Part shown: piece by piece, positions 11,248-19,557 of the stretch
How the letters are laid out: every line of letters begins with the position of its first letter
Position numbering within the stretch: the stretch's first letter is position 1
Assembly: GCF_001442625.1 (NCBI RefSeq)
Contig: NZ_LMZQ01000006.1
Coordinates: 246,384 to 310,383, forward strand
Direction: 5' to 3'
Source of the DNA: Pedobacter ginsenosidimutans
Lineage (GTDB): Bacteria > Bacteroidota > Bacteroidia > Sphingobacteriales > Sphingobacteriaceae
DNA: 64,000 nucleotides
The notes under the pieces: model-generated
Databases searched by the model: none
Seen by the model: the letters and a program-made list of their open reading frames with translations, nothing else
Told to the model about the DNA's origin: nothing
Translations under genes and position numbers: made by a program

Positions 11248-12656
11248 TTATAATTTTTTACACTTAATCGTTTGTGTTATAGTTGTTGAATTATTTCCAG
11301 CCTCAGCACTGTTTGCATATGTTGTTCCTTCTGGCGCATACTTGTATAATGATGTATATTGTAAGCCTCCCCAACCAATCTTTTCAAAATACAATGGATC
11401 GGCAGGTAATGGAATATTTTGGTTTGCTGCATAAATTTTAAGCATGGCTGCAATTTCTTTCACAAAGCTAGTAGCTATCTGTTCATGCTGATTAGCGCCA
11501 AATCCATCGTTTAATGGAACACCACTTTCATCAAAAAGTAATTTATATGTTTTTTCAAAGTTAGCATCATAAGTTGTAGCACCACTTTTCATCAGATATA
11601 GATTCCAATCAAAATAAGCATGGATATATTCATGCATCATGGTACCAGCCATTTTCAGATCTGTTGCACGGTTTAAATAAGTTTCATTAAATTTAATTTG
11701 AGTAATTCTATTACCATTTGGATTCGTTTCCCAAGTTGTCTCAGCGATATATTTTGAATTTATACTTCCCTCAGTAATTGTAGCATTAAAATCTAAACCG
11801 GTACTCAGATTTAATTTATTTAAAACTCCTGCTTGTATTTTTCATTCCTAAAGCTTCAAGAGCAGCTTTTATATCTTTTAAACATTGTCTTACGTTTGGA
11901 TCAACGACTACTTTCATTATAACTTTATAGCACTCCAAAATTCCCGTTGCTCCCCCAAATACAGCCACAATCTGACAAATAAGCTCCCCCTGCCAAAGTA
12001 CCAGCACAATCTACGGGTCCGCCATGATCTGGTTCTGGATAATCGCCTATATCGCCACTACAACTTTGATATAAAAACCGTGATGTACTGGTGATGAAAT
12101 TACCAGCACCATCGTAAAAATTGGTTACCATATGCCAATTGGTGCAGGTAATAGCCATTAGCTTAGCTCCACTTCCGTTTCCACGCAAATTTATTTTATC
12201 GGGTACGAGGGTCTGCTTATAGATATTGATCATCTCCTTATTAGAGATACTGCCCTTAAAATAATCTGTCCTCGTATTATAAGCAATCTGCAGGTTATAA
12301 CCGATTTTATCCTTGGAAATGAGCATCATGAAACTCCCACCAAGCACAGCTTCGCCTAAAATCATTTTTACAGGAATGCCAAACACATCGGTACCATCAT
12401 CAAGTTTAAATGCCTTTGCACTCACCCAGTCTATCTCCTGTTTGATTTGCTGAATGGTCCCTTTACTTGATTGAAGTTGCAGTTGCATACTGCCATTTAT
12501 ATTACTCTTTAAGTACCAGGCTTTGGCACTGGCGATCGGGTCTATATTTCTAAGTTCAGTTTTATCATTCTTACAGGCTTGTACGAACAAAAGTGTAATG
12601 CTTATTAATGAGAGTGAAATCTTAAATAGATTTCCGTTAAATAGATTGTTTTTCAT
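11248..12656 (-). pseudogene. Lipoprotein with C-terminal zinc-metallopeptidase-like domain, broken by two frameshifts
   Basis: The 5' part (12656 to 11925, 243 codons) encodes a lipoprotein signal with lipobox near ISITLLFVQAC, ending in a cysteine/glycine motif (DCAGTLAGGAYLSDCGC). Reading continues in a second frame (FGGATGILECYKV, then VVVDPNVRQCLKDIKAALEALG) and, after a second shift, in a third frame that runs to 11250 with MMHEYIHAYFDW, an HExxH-like zinc site. Removing one base near 11960 (run ATTTGGGGG) and one near 11845 (run GAAAAAT) restores a single frame of about 468 residues. It then reads DCGCIGGATGI, a cysteine motif I associate with this family in Bacteroidota. Either the gene is a recent pseudogene or the assembly has two homopolymer errors. 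The substrate is unknown. Confidence 0.7.
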
Positions 12657-12799
12657 CCTTTATTTATATTAAATAGTTACAATAAAAATGGGACAATTTT
12701 TAATCGGGATATTTTGTGTAAATGCAATACTAAACTAATATAGCAATAAATTTAAAACTACAAACAAATAAGACAAAAACGTATCTAAAAAATGAAGAC

Positions 12800-12828
12800 A
12801 AAAAAAAGCCCCGAATTAATCGAGGCTT
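12800..12828 (-). terminator. Rho-independent terminator after nusG
   Basis: On the minus strand the stem AGCCTCGA pairs with TCGGGGCT (12807-12827, one G-U pair) and is followed directly by a run of T residues. It closes the tuf-secE-nusG transcript and isolates the inserted lipoprotein genes from it. Confidence 0.85.
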
Positions 12829-12850
12829 CTGAATATTTCAAAATAATTTC

Positions 12851-13390
12851 TTATTCTTTTTCTACTTGCATGTAGTTAAGCTCAAGTGGTGTTTTACGAC
12901 CGAAGATTTTAACCATTACTTTCAGTTTTTTCTTCTCTTCGTTTACCTCTTCGATAATACCTGAGAAACCATTGAAAGGTCCGTCCATTACTTTGATGCC
13001 TTCGCCAACATAGTAAGGTACATTCATCGTTTCACCTTGCTCGCTCATTTCATCAACCACACCTAAAATACGGTTAACTTCTGCCTGGCGCATTGGGATT
13101 GGGTTACCAGCTTTATCACCCAGAAAACCAATAACGCTATTAATTCCTTTAATGATGTGCTCTAATTCTCCATCTAATGTAGCTTCGATTAAAACATAAC
13201 CTGGATAGAAGTTACGTTCTTTGGCAATTTTTTTACCATCTTTCATTTGGTAATATTTTTCCATTGGTATTAAAACCTGAGGAACCAAATGAGAGAAACC
13301 TAAACGGCTGATCTCAGCATCAATGTACTGTTTTACTTTCTTTTCCTTACCGCTAACAGCCCTTACAACGTACCACTTTAGATCGCTCAT
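12851..13390 (-). CDS. nusG: Transcription termination/antitermination factor NusG
   Basis: NusG binds RNA polymerase through its NGN domain and links it to Rho or the ribosome through its KOW domain. It has 179 residues: N-terminal MSDLKWYVVRAVSGKEKKVKQ, typical of NGN, and a C-terminal KOW segment (VMDGPFNGFSGIIEEVNEEK). It follows secE by about nine bases, the near-universal secE-nusG pair. Here a terminator ends the transcript after nusG, and two unrelated genes precede rplK. Confidence 0.98.
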   Translation of the reverse strand: MSDLKWYVVRAVSGKEKKVKQYIDAEISRLGFSHLVPQVLIPMEKYYQMKDGKKIAKERNFYPGYVLIEATLDGELEHIIKGINSVIGFLGDKAGNPIPMRQAEVNRILGVVDEMSEQGETMNVPYYVGEGIKVMDGPFNGFSGIIEEVNEEKKKLKVMVKIFGRKTPLELNYMQVEKE

Positions 13391-13399
13391 TAGTAAATA

Positions 13400-13597
13400 T
13401 TAATTAGAAAGTGATTTATAAAAAGTATCTAACACAAATGTTGATCCTTTATCCATTGCAAAAATAACCAATGCAATAATTAAAGAAGCCACTAATACAA
13501 GAATTGCCGAACTTTGCAGTTCACCCCAGGTAGGCCATGTAACCTTCTGGGTCATTTCATCGTACGATTCTTTTATAAACTCAACTACTTTAGCCAT
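13400..13597 (-). CDS. secE: Preprotein translocase subunit SecE
   Basis: This is the small essential subunit of the SecYEG channel, in the short single-span form of 65 residues. It begins MAKVVEFIKESYDEMTQKV, has the conserved amphipathic segment VTWPTWGEL and one C-terminal membrane helix (SAILVLVASLIIALVIFAM). The frame is open upstream to 13669, but those codons are a translated repeat-word hairpin, so I place the start at the ATG at 13597. It lies downstream of tRNA-Trp and directly upstream of nusG. Confidence 0.96.
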   Translation of the reverse strand: MAKVVEFIKESYDEMTQKVTWPTWGELQSSAILVLVASLIIALVIFAMDKGSTFVLDTFYKSLSN

Positions 13598-13606
13598 ATT
13601 TAATTT

Positions 13607-13690
13607 ATTGAATGACAGAATGACTAAATGAGTGAATGATAATATTCGAAAGCTAACTTTCAAATTCAATCATTCACTCATTCAATTACT
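13607..13690. repeat. Repeat-word hairpin between tRNA-Trp and secE
   Basis: GAATGA-type words form a perfect 14-base inverted repeat (AATGAGTGAATGAT at 13627-13640, complement at 13669-13682), with extra imperfect copies outside. A smaller inner hairpin (GAAAG/CTTTC, 13648-13661) sits in the loop. It lies within the tuf/tRNA-Trp/secE transcription unit. Related GAATGA words occur at 15421-15440 between tRNA genes. Confidence 0.7.
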
Positions 13691-13706
13691 CAACCATTGT
13701 TTTGAG

Positions 13707-13777
13707 CACGGGAACAAGGATTCGAACCCTGATCAAAGGTTTTGGAGACCTCTATTCTACCGTTGAACTATTCCCGT
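13707..13777 (-). tRNA. tRNA-Trp (CCA)
   Basis: A full cloverleaf is readable on the minus strand: acceptor ACGGGAA/TTCCCGT, anticodon loop CTCCAAA with anticodon CCA, T-arm CAGGG-TTCGAAT-CCTTG, and discriminator G. The 3' CCA is not encoded. It lies between tuf and secE, as is common in bacteria. Confidence 0.96.
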
Positions 13778-13782
13778 AATTA

Positions 13783-13853
13783 GAAAGCAAAGTGCTTAAG
13801 CGTGCTCAAACACTTTGCTTTTCTTATTTTTCTTTAGTCCCGATAAATCGGGA
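13783..13853 (-). other. Two hairpins between tuf and tRNA-Trp
   Basis: Just after the tuf stop, TCCCGA/TCGGGA forms a short hairpin (13838-13853). Next in transcription order, GAAAGCAAAGTG at 13783-13794 pairs with the complementary segment at about 13811-13822. Neither has a clean T-run, so they look more like processing or stabilising structures within the tuf-tRNA-secE transcript than terminators. Confidence 0.5.
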
Positions 13854-13861
13854 TTTAAGAT

Positions 13862-15049
13862 TTATTTTAAAATTTCAGTTACCTGACCAGCACCTACTGT
13901 TCTACCACCTTCACGGATAGCGAAACGTAGACCTTTTTCCATTGCGATAGCGTTGATCAACTTTACAGTGATTGTAACGTTATCACCTGGCATTACCATC
14001 TCAGTACCTTCAGCTAGTGAAATTTCACCAGTAACGTCTGTAGTACGGAAATAGAATTGAGGACGGTATTTGTTGAAGAATGGAGTGTGACGACCACCTT
14101 CTGCTTTTGATAATACATAGATCTCAGCTTTGAAATCAGTGTGAGGAGTTACTGAACCTGGTTTACAGATTACCATACCACGACGGATATCAGTTTTCTC
14201 AATACCACGTAACAATAAACCTACGTTATCACCAGCTTCACCATAATCTAAGATCTTACGGAACATCTCAACACCAGTTACTGTAGATTTTAAGTTCTCA
14301 GCACCCATACCTAAGATTTCAACAGGATCTCCAGAGTTGATTACACCACGCTCGATACGACCAGTTGCTACAGTACCACGACCAGTGATCGAGAATACAT
14401 CTTCAACAGGCATTAAGAATGGAAGATCAGTTAAACGTGGAGGAATTGGAATGTAGCTATCAACAGCATCCATTAATTCCATAATTTTTGCTACCCATTT
14501 AGCATCTCCGTTCAAACCACCTAAAGCAGAACCTTGAATAACAGGAATATCATCACCAGGGAAATCGTAGAACGATAATAATTCACGAACTTCCATTTCT
14601 ACTAATTCTAATAATTCAGGATCATCAACCATATCCACTTTGTTCATGAATACAACCAATGAAGGTACACCAACCTGACGAGCCAATAAGATGTGCTCAC
14701 GAGTTTGTGGCATTGGACCATCAGTAGCAGCAACAACGATAATAGCACCATCCATTTGAGCCGCACCTGTAACCATGTTTTTAACATAATCCGCGTGACC
14801 TGGACAATCTACGTGTGCGTAGTGACGGTTTGCAGTTGAATACTCAACGTGCGCAGTATTAATTGTAATACCTCTTTCTTTTTCCTCAGGAGCTGAGTCA
14901 ATTGAATCGAATGAACGTGCCTCAGATAAACCTGCATCAGCTAAAACTTTTGTAATAGCTGCTGTTAAAGTTGTTTTACCGTGATCGACGTGACCGATTG
15001 TACCGATGTTTAAGTGCGGTTTACTACGGTCAAATTTTTCTTTTGCCAT
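13862..15049 (-). CDS. tuf: Elongation factor Tu
   Basis: EF-Tu is the GTPase that delivers aminoacyl-tRNA to the ribosome. It has 395 residues, normal length, beginning [21 protein letters not shown] motifs are intact: GHVDHGKT (G1), DCPGH (G3) and NKVD (G4), and the effector region reads [14 protein letters not shown]. It lies downstream of four tRNA genes and upstream of tRNA-Trp, secE and nusG, the same tRNA-tufB-secE arrangement known from E. coli. Confidence 0.99.
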   Translation of the reverse strand: MAKEKFDRSKPHLNIGTIGHVDHGKTTLTAAITKVLADAGLSEARSFDSIDSAPEEKERGITINTAHVEYSTANRHYAHVDCPGHADYVKNMVTGAAQMDGAIIVVAATDGPMPQTREHILLARQVGVPSLVVFMNKVDMVDDPELLELVEMEVRELLSFYDFPGDDIPVIQGSALGGLNGDAKWVAKIMELMDAVDSYIPIPPRLTDLPFLMPVEDVFSITGRGTVATGRIERGVINSGDPVEILGMGAENLKSTVTGVEMFRKILDYGEAGDNVGLLLRGIEKTDIRRGMVICKPGSVTPHTDFKAEIYVLSKAEGGRHTPFFNKYRPQFYFRTTDVTGEISLAEGTEMVMPGDNVTITVKLINAIAMEKGLRFAIREGGRTVGAGQVTEILK

Positions 15050-15174
15050 TTTATTTATAACTAATTAGTAGGTTAACTTTTTATTAATTTTATTTATTGT
15101 TTTGATGCAATGCAACACAAAAAACCTTGTCTACCCTGCATATTAAACAGATTTAACAAAGCTTTATTATCCTG

Positions 15175-15246
<72 letters not shown>

Positions 15247-15329
15247 TTTTTAGTTTCCAGTTCCAGCCTTTTAGTTTTAACCAAATTAAAACTGTTACCA
15301 ATAACTGCCCACTTTCTAATTTTTATTGG

Positions 15330-15402
15330 AGCGGAAGACGAGGTTCGAACTCGCGACCTATAGCTTGGAAGGCTATCGCTCTACCAACTGAGCTACTTCC
15401 GC
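15330..15402 (-). tRNA. tRNA-Gly (TCC)
   Basis: Minus-strand cloverleaf: acceptor GCGGAAG/CTTCCGC, anticodon stem-loop ATAGC-CTTCCAA-GCTAT with anticodon TCC, T-arm GCGAG-TTCGAAC-CTCGT. CCA is not encoded. Confidence 0.95.
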
Positions 15403-15483
15403 TTTTAAAAACTAGTGATTGATTGAATGAAAGAATGATAGAAATAATCTCTCATTAAAACATTTGGTCGTTCATTTAAAGTG

Positions 15484-15566
15484 TGGGGAGAGAAGGATTC
15501 GAACCTTCGAAATCTTGCGATAACAGAGTTACAGTCTGTCCCATTTGGCCGCTCTGGAATCTCCCC
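15484..15566 (-). tRNA. tRNA-Tyr (GTA)
   Basis: A class II tRNA with a long variable arm (83 bases). Acceptor GGGGAGA/TCTCCCC, anticodon stem-loop ACAGA-CTGTAAC-TCTGT with anticodon GTA, T-loop TTCGAAT, discriminator A. CCA is not encoded. Confidence 0.95.
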
Positions 15567-15605
15567 ATTTTCTACTTTAAAATGCTAACACTTTAAAATA
15601 AAAAG

Positions 15606-15678
<73 letters not shown>

Positions 15679-16157
15679 TTTAAATTTTGTGCAATGATAC
15701 GAAAAATCTTCATTTTTCATACTATTAACGTGTTTTTTTAAAACTTTTATCTTTTTAAAGAACAAGCCTTTTCTTCTTGGCCTAACACCGTTTCCGAAAG
15801 GGAATGCAAATATACACACTTATATTTCACTTCAAAATAAATTTGAAAAAAAATAGCGAAATTTTTAGCCCTCCCACTCAATTAAGACGATTTAAAATAA
15901 TAGGTACTTCATAATCAGTCGCTTTGCTTTCGCTTAAAATTGTATTATTTTTTCATCTTTTTCTGTGTTCTAACGAATATGAATCGGTTTTTAAGTTTAA
16001 TTGCGCTTGCCCCCATGTCCTGGCGCTTTCCAGCTACCACTTCTTATATCCTTTAACACCACTAAATCGTTTATATCCTTATTAAATTTTTAAAAAAAAC
16101 AATCAATACCATTATTTATTAGTCAAAAACAACAGCAAATCCCTCACTATAGCCCAT
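15679..16157. other. Gene-free spacer upstream of the tRNA cluster
   Basis: No credible coding frame is seen. The stretch at about 15910-15948 resembles the 3' end of hpf, a short degenerate duplicate. About 16005-16070 has a higher-GC patch (around CCCCCATGTCCTGGCGCTTT) unlike its surroundings, which may be a repeat remnant. The tRNA promoter must lie near 15680-15740; TATCATTG on the minus strand close to the tRNA is a seven-of-eight match to the minus-7 consensus. Confidence 0.5.
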
Positions 16158-16197
16158 AAAAAAAGGCAACATAATGATTAATCATGTTGCCTTTTTT
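16158..16197 (-). terminator. Rho-independent terminator after hpf
   Basis: The stem GGCAACATGATTA pairs with its imperfect complement on both sides of a short loop, and T-runs flank it on either strand. It lies 17 bases past the hpf stop. Confidence 0.85.
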
Positions 16198-16213
16198 AAA
16201 ATTATGCTGATTT

Positions 16214-16561
16214 TTAGTAATCAGCAGCTTCGCTTTCGCTTAAAATTGCTTTATGCTCACTTAATTTTGCGCGTGTTTTATCCTTATGTTTAGTGATCTG
16301 CTTTCTTAACGATTCAATTGCCAGATCTGTGGCTTCTTCAAATGATTTACATTGTTCTTTAGCGAAGAGGGTCCCACCCGGTACAATGAGTTTTATCTCA
16401 CTAATCTTATTGGCCTCGTCCTCTACGTTCTCTAACTTTAAATACACTTCTCCGCTAATGATCTGGTCGAAAAACTGATCTAGCTTATTTGCTTTTTTTT
16501 GTATAAAATCTAACAACTTACTGTCTGCACTGAAGTGGATTGATTGAACTCCGATTTTCAT
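16214..16561 (-). CDS. hpf: Ribosome hibernation-promoting factor, short HPF/RaiA type
   Basis: This protein binds the 30S decoding region in stationary phase and helps silence or dimerise ribosomes. It has 115 residues, starting MKIGVQSIHFSADSKLLDFI, a single S30AE domain with the beta-alpha-beta-beta-beta-alpha pattern and a basic final helix (ITKHKDKTRAKLSEHK). The long-form C-terminal dimerisation domain is missing, so this is the short type. It follows the tyrosine recombinase by 15 bases and is probably in one operon with it and near rpsU, a common Bacteroidota arrangement. Confidence 0.93.
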   Translation of the reverse strand: MKIGVQSIHFSADSKLLDFIQKKANKLDQFFDQIISGEVYLKLENVEDEANKISEIKLIVPGGTLFAKEQCKSFEEATDLAIESLRKQITKHKDKTRAKLSEHKAILSESEAADY

Positions 16562-16576
16562 TTTTCCTCCTTTTTT

Positions 16577-17461
16577 TTACGCCTTTGGATGGGCTTGTTT
16601 ATAAATTGTTTTTAATCTTTCGATCGAATTGTGGGTATACACCTGGGTTGCTGCTAAGCTGGCGTGCCCCAAAAGTTCTTTAATTGCATTTAGATCTGCT
16701 CCTGCATTTAGCAGGCTTGTTGCATAACTGTGCCGAAGCACGTGGGGACTTTTCTTCTCATTGGTTGATACGTGGTTTAGGTATGAGGTAACAATACGGT
16801 ATATTAATTTTGGATATGCCGCTGCACCTGTATTGGTAACGATTAAGATAGGCAAATTGTTATTAAAGTTTTGCAACTTTTTTAGCTCAATATAGGTATT
16901 TACCTGATTGATAAGCTGTTTATTTACGGGGATGATCCGTTCTTTATTTCTTTTACCCAATACCTTTATTGTTCCCGAATAAATATCAATATCAGTATCT
17001 TTTAGCTGGAGTAGTTCTGTTAAACGCATGCCTGTACCAAAAAGCAGTTCAATTACCAGATGATCGCGAACAGAAGAGAAGCTTTCATTAAAATAATGCT
17101 CTGAATCCAATAGCTGATCCATCTTTTGCGAATCAACAAATACGGGTAGTCTTTTGGGTATTTTTGGTGCCTTAATTAAAACGGTAGGATTTTGATCAAT
17201 CTTTCCGCTTCGATGCAAAAATTTATAAAAGCTCCTTAATGTTGAAATTTTTCTATTGATGGTCTGTTCTGATACTTTCTTCTCCATCAGATCTACCATA
17301 TAGCTTCTTAGGTGAATATGCTTAACTTCTAAAAAGTTTAGATCGAACGTAATATTGATATACTCTTCAAACTGATCTAAATCTGTTTGATAAGAGGTAA
17401 TGGTATGCTGAGAATAGCGCTTCTCGTGAGTTAAATAGGTTATAAAACTTTTTAGCAACAT
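16577..17461 (-). CDS. Tyrosine recombinase of the XerC/XerD type
   Basis: This site-specific recombinase probably acts in chromosome dimer resolution at dif. It has 294 residues. The N-terminal SAM-like core-binding domain (about 1-95) has KRYSQHTITSYQTDL, and the catalytic domain has R146 (GTGMRLTELL), K170, H240 and R243 (PHVLRHSYATSLL), H266 (LLGHASLAATQ) and nucleophile Y275 (VYTH). All six catalytic positions are present. It sits between rpsU and hpf in housekeeping context, which argues against a mobile-element integrase. XerC and XerD cannot be told apart by eye. Confidence 0.93.
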   Translation of the reverse strand: MLLKSFITYLTHEKRYSQHTITSYQTDLDQFEEYINITFDLNFLEVKHIHLRSYMVDLMEKKVSEQTINRKISTLRSFYKFLHRSGKIDQNPTVLIKAPKIPKRLPVFVDSQKMDQLLDSEHYFNESFSSVRDHLVIELLFGTGMRLTELLQLKDTDIDIYSGTIKVLGKRNKERIIPVNKQLINQVNTYIELKKLQNFNNNLPILIVTNTGAAAYPKLIYRIVTSYLNHVSTNEKKSPHVLRHSYATSLLNAGADLNAIKELLGHASLAATQVYTHNSIERLKTIYKQAHPKA

Positions 17462-17564
17462 TCAATATTTTTTTGCTGGGCATTGATATGAAGTTACAAA
17501 TAGTTTTGATATAAAGAAATCATTAATTAATTGTTTATTGTAAAGTTTTTGATTTCTTTTAAAA

Positions 17565-17596
17565 CCAAAAAAGCTCCGATCAAATGATCGGAGCTT
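17565..17596 (-). terminator. Rho-independent terminator after rpsU
   Basis: A perfect stem AAGCTCCGATCA/TGATCGGAGCTT (17571-17596) is followed on the minus strand by a T-run. It separates rpsU from the recombinase-hpf pair. Confidence 0.88.
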
Positions 17597-17619
17597 TAAT
17601 GTATTTATATCGTAAACAA

Positions 17620-17814
17620 CTAAGAAGTTGTATCTAGATTCATATTCTGAATGTAAACAGCATGTTTAATTTCAGTACGGCGAGCAACGGATTTTTTCTC
17701 GTATGCTTGGCGACTACGTAGTTCTCTCAATACACCAGTTTTTTCAAACTTTTTCTTGAAACGTTTAAGGGCTTTATCTAATGATTCGCCGTCTTTAATG
17801 TTGATAATGATCAT
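17620..17814 (-). CDS. rpsU: 30S ribosomal protein S21
   Basis: This is a small basic protein of the 30S platform near the anti-Shine-Dalgarno region. It has 64 residues: MIIINIKDGESLDKALKRFK, then KKFEKTGVLRELRSRQAYEK, both typical of S21. It is expressed from its own promoter (17869-17899) and ends at a strong terminator. In Bacteroidota, where Shine-Dalgarno sequences are rarely used, S21 has been linked to sequestering the anti-SD end of 16S rRNA. Confidence 0.97.
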   Translation of the reverse strand: MIIINIKDGESLDKALKRFKKKFEKTGVLRELRSRQAYEKKSVARRTEIKHAVYIQNMNLDTTS

Positions 17815-17868
17815 AACGCTGAAATACCTCCTCTCGTGGTTTTTAAATTTCCCGTATTATCGGGGATG

Positions 17869-17899
17869 CAAATGTAAGCAAAATATTGAAAATGAGAAA
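17869..17899 (-). promoter_or_regulatory. Promoter for rpsU
   Basis: TACATTTG on the minus strand (17869-17876) matches TAnnTTTG. TTTC (17896-17899) lies 19 bases further upstream at the minus-33 position. The rpsU start is about 55 bases downstream. Confidence 0.65.
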
Positions 17900-18026
17900 G
17901 GTTTAGTTATTATTTTTCGATTTAATAGAGATTAAATAGCCCCAACATGAAAAAATTAGGCTTAACTCTTCTCATAACCACAATAAAACGAAATTTTATT
18001 GGCTCAAAAACAATAGCCAGTATCCA

Positions 18027-18063
18027 TAAAAGAGGCAACCTCCTGACGAAGATTGCCTCTTTA
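18027..18063 (-). terminator. Terminator after the SusD-like gene
   Basis: AAAGAGGCAATCTT pairs imperfectly with the downstream GGTTGCCTCTTTT on the minus strand, about 25 bases after the SusD stop. The 3' side has a short T-run. Confidence 0.7.
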
Positions 18064-18087
18064 AGTTTAAATAATGCGTAAAAAATA

Positions 18088-19539
18088 TTAATTATCAGTC
18101 ATGAGTTTATTATATAACAACTCTGCTCCCGATATCGGCCAAATATATTGTGTTGAAGTTGGAGGCACAGGATCAACATTGCTTTTACCAGGGATCGTCA
18201 AGCCTAAACGCAACAAATCAGGACTTCTAAAACCCTCGCCCAAAAATTCGATATTACGCTCTTTGAGGAAAGTATCAAACAAGGCTTGTGATGAACCAAA
18301 GCCTGCCACAGTAAAAACAGTTGTAGCATCCGATCTAGACCTTACAGCATTGAGCAATGCAACAGCTCTTGCGTCTACCGAATTTGTACTTCTTGCAATG
18401 GCCTCACCAAGGTTAAGCAGCACCTCCGAATAACGTATTACCGGAACATAATCTGCATATCCAGCAGCGGCAAGCGTAGGAAATTTAGACATATAAGGCA
18501 GTCCTGCCGATACGGTAATAAAACTTCTTCTTTTGTCTGCAGCTGTAAAAGTTGGATCTCCAATAATCCCACTTGGATTTAAAGAGTATAGTTTTACCCC
18601 AAAAAAATATGAGCCTAAAGCACTTTGTCCACCTCCTACTTCAGTACCACTCACAAAGGGCATCGACAAAATGGATTCGCTTGTGGTATATGGTGTTTTA
18701 AATACGTTGGTAATATCGGCTTGCAAAGCAAGCGGAACACCTGTTGCAGCCGTAAAAGGCGCAGCAGCACTTACGATTTTATTTGCTTCGGTTATTACCT
18801 CAGCATATTTCTGCATAGTAAGGTATACCCTCGTTTTAAATGCAATTGCTGTGTTTCGATGGGCCCTTGTTACGTTTGTTACGGCAACAGTTCCGTAGGT
18901 TAAAGGCAGATCTGTTTCCGCTTCGTTTAAATCTTTTAAAATCTGCGTATAGATCGTCCCAACTGAACTTCTGGCCAGATCATAATTCCCGGCTACCGAA
19001 TTGCCCGATAAACGCAAAGGCAAACCAGGTTTTGTTCCCAAACCATCGTAATATGGCCTGGCATAAAGCTGAAGTAAGCTATAATAAGATATGGCACGAA
19101 CCAGTTTTGCCTCTGCAATATAGTTTTTGGAAATAGCATCGCCAACTACAGAAGTTCCTTTTGCTGCCATCCCCTCAATAAACAAATTACATCTGTTTAT
19201 CGTGTTGTAGGCAGAAGCCCAAAAATCGGTAACTTCTTGCGCACCATTTCCGAGTGTATAATTATAGGTTTGGTAAGCCGTTACTGAATTACTACTTTGC
19301 GCGATAAAATTATCAGCCCTGAGCTCGTTATAAACCAGATAACGGCTTCCATAAAAGTCTCCCGCCCTTAAACCAGCATACAAACCCAACACCTGGCCCT
19401 GAATTCTGCCTACAGTTGAAAACTGTGCATAATTGAGTGTTGCAACGGCTGTTTCCGATTCTGGTGTAAGAAATTCTTTCTTGCAACTTGCAAACAAAGC
19501 AATTGTTAAACAAGTAATATATATTAGTTTCTTTTTCAT
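18088..19539 (-). CDS. RagB/SusD-family nutrient-uptake outer-membrane lipoprotein
   Basis: This is the surface lipoprotein partner that captures ligand and caps a SusC-type transporter. It has 483 residues with signal peptide and lipobox (IALFASC, Cys at about residue 19). The start resembles SusD proteins (CKKEFLTPESE), and the C-terminal motif FLKERNIEFLGEGFRSPDLLR, with ELLYNKLMTDN at the end, is characteristic. It is 18 bases downstream of the SusC gene. No glycosidase, sulfatase, peptidase or sensor gene lies beside the pair, so the ligand cannot be inferred. Tetratricopeptide-like helices are expected but not provable by eye. Confidence 0.93.
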   Translation of the reverse strand: MKKKLIYITCLTIALFASCKKEFLTPESETAVATLNYAQFSTVGRIQGQVLGLYAGLRAGDFYGSRYLVYNELRADNFIAQSSNSVTAYQTYNYTLGNGAQEVTDFWASAYNTINRCNLFIEGMAAKGTSVVGDAISKNYIAEAKLVRAISYYSLLQLYARPYYDGLGTKPGLPLRLSGNSVAGNYDLARSSVGTIYTQILKDLNEAETDLPLTYGTVAVTNVTRAHRNTAIAFKTRVYLTMQKYAEVITEANKIVSAAAPFTAATGVPLALQADITNVFKTPYTTSESILSMPFVSGTEVGGGQSALGSYFFGVKLYSLNPSGIIGDPTFTAADKRRSFITVSAGLPYMSKFPTLAAAGYADYVPVIRYSEVLLNLGEAIARSTNSVDARAVALLNAVRSRSDATTVFTVAGFGSSQALFDTFLKERNIEFLGEGFRSPDLLRLGLTIPGKSNVDPVPPTSTQYIWPISGAELLYNKLMTDN

Positions 19540-19557
19540 TTTTTTTCAAATTATTTG

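Noticed and set aside
11840..11965. Programmed ribosomal frameshifting in the lipoprotein gene
   Set aside because: Both shifts would be +1, there is no known slippery site or stimulator, and two such events in one gene are unlikely.
13598..13669. Longer secE start
   Set aside because: The extra codons are translated repeat-word hairpin; SecE homology begins at MAKVVEF.
16577..17461. Integrase of a mobile element
   Set aside because: The gene sits between rpsU and hpf in conserved housekeeping order, with no att repeats or cargo genes.
17947..18081. Short plus-strand frame with a signal-peptide-like start
   Set aside because: It runs straight through the SusD terminator hairpin and has no supporting body sequence.
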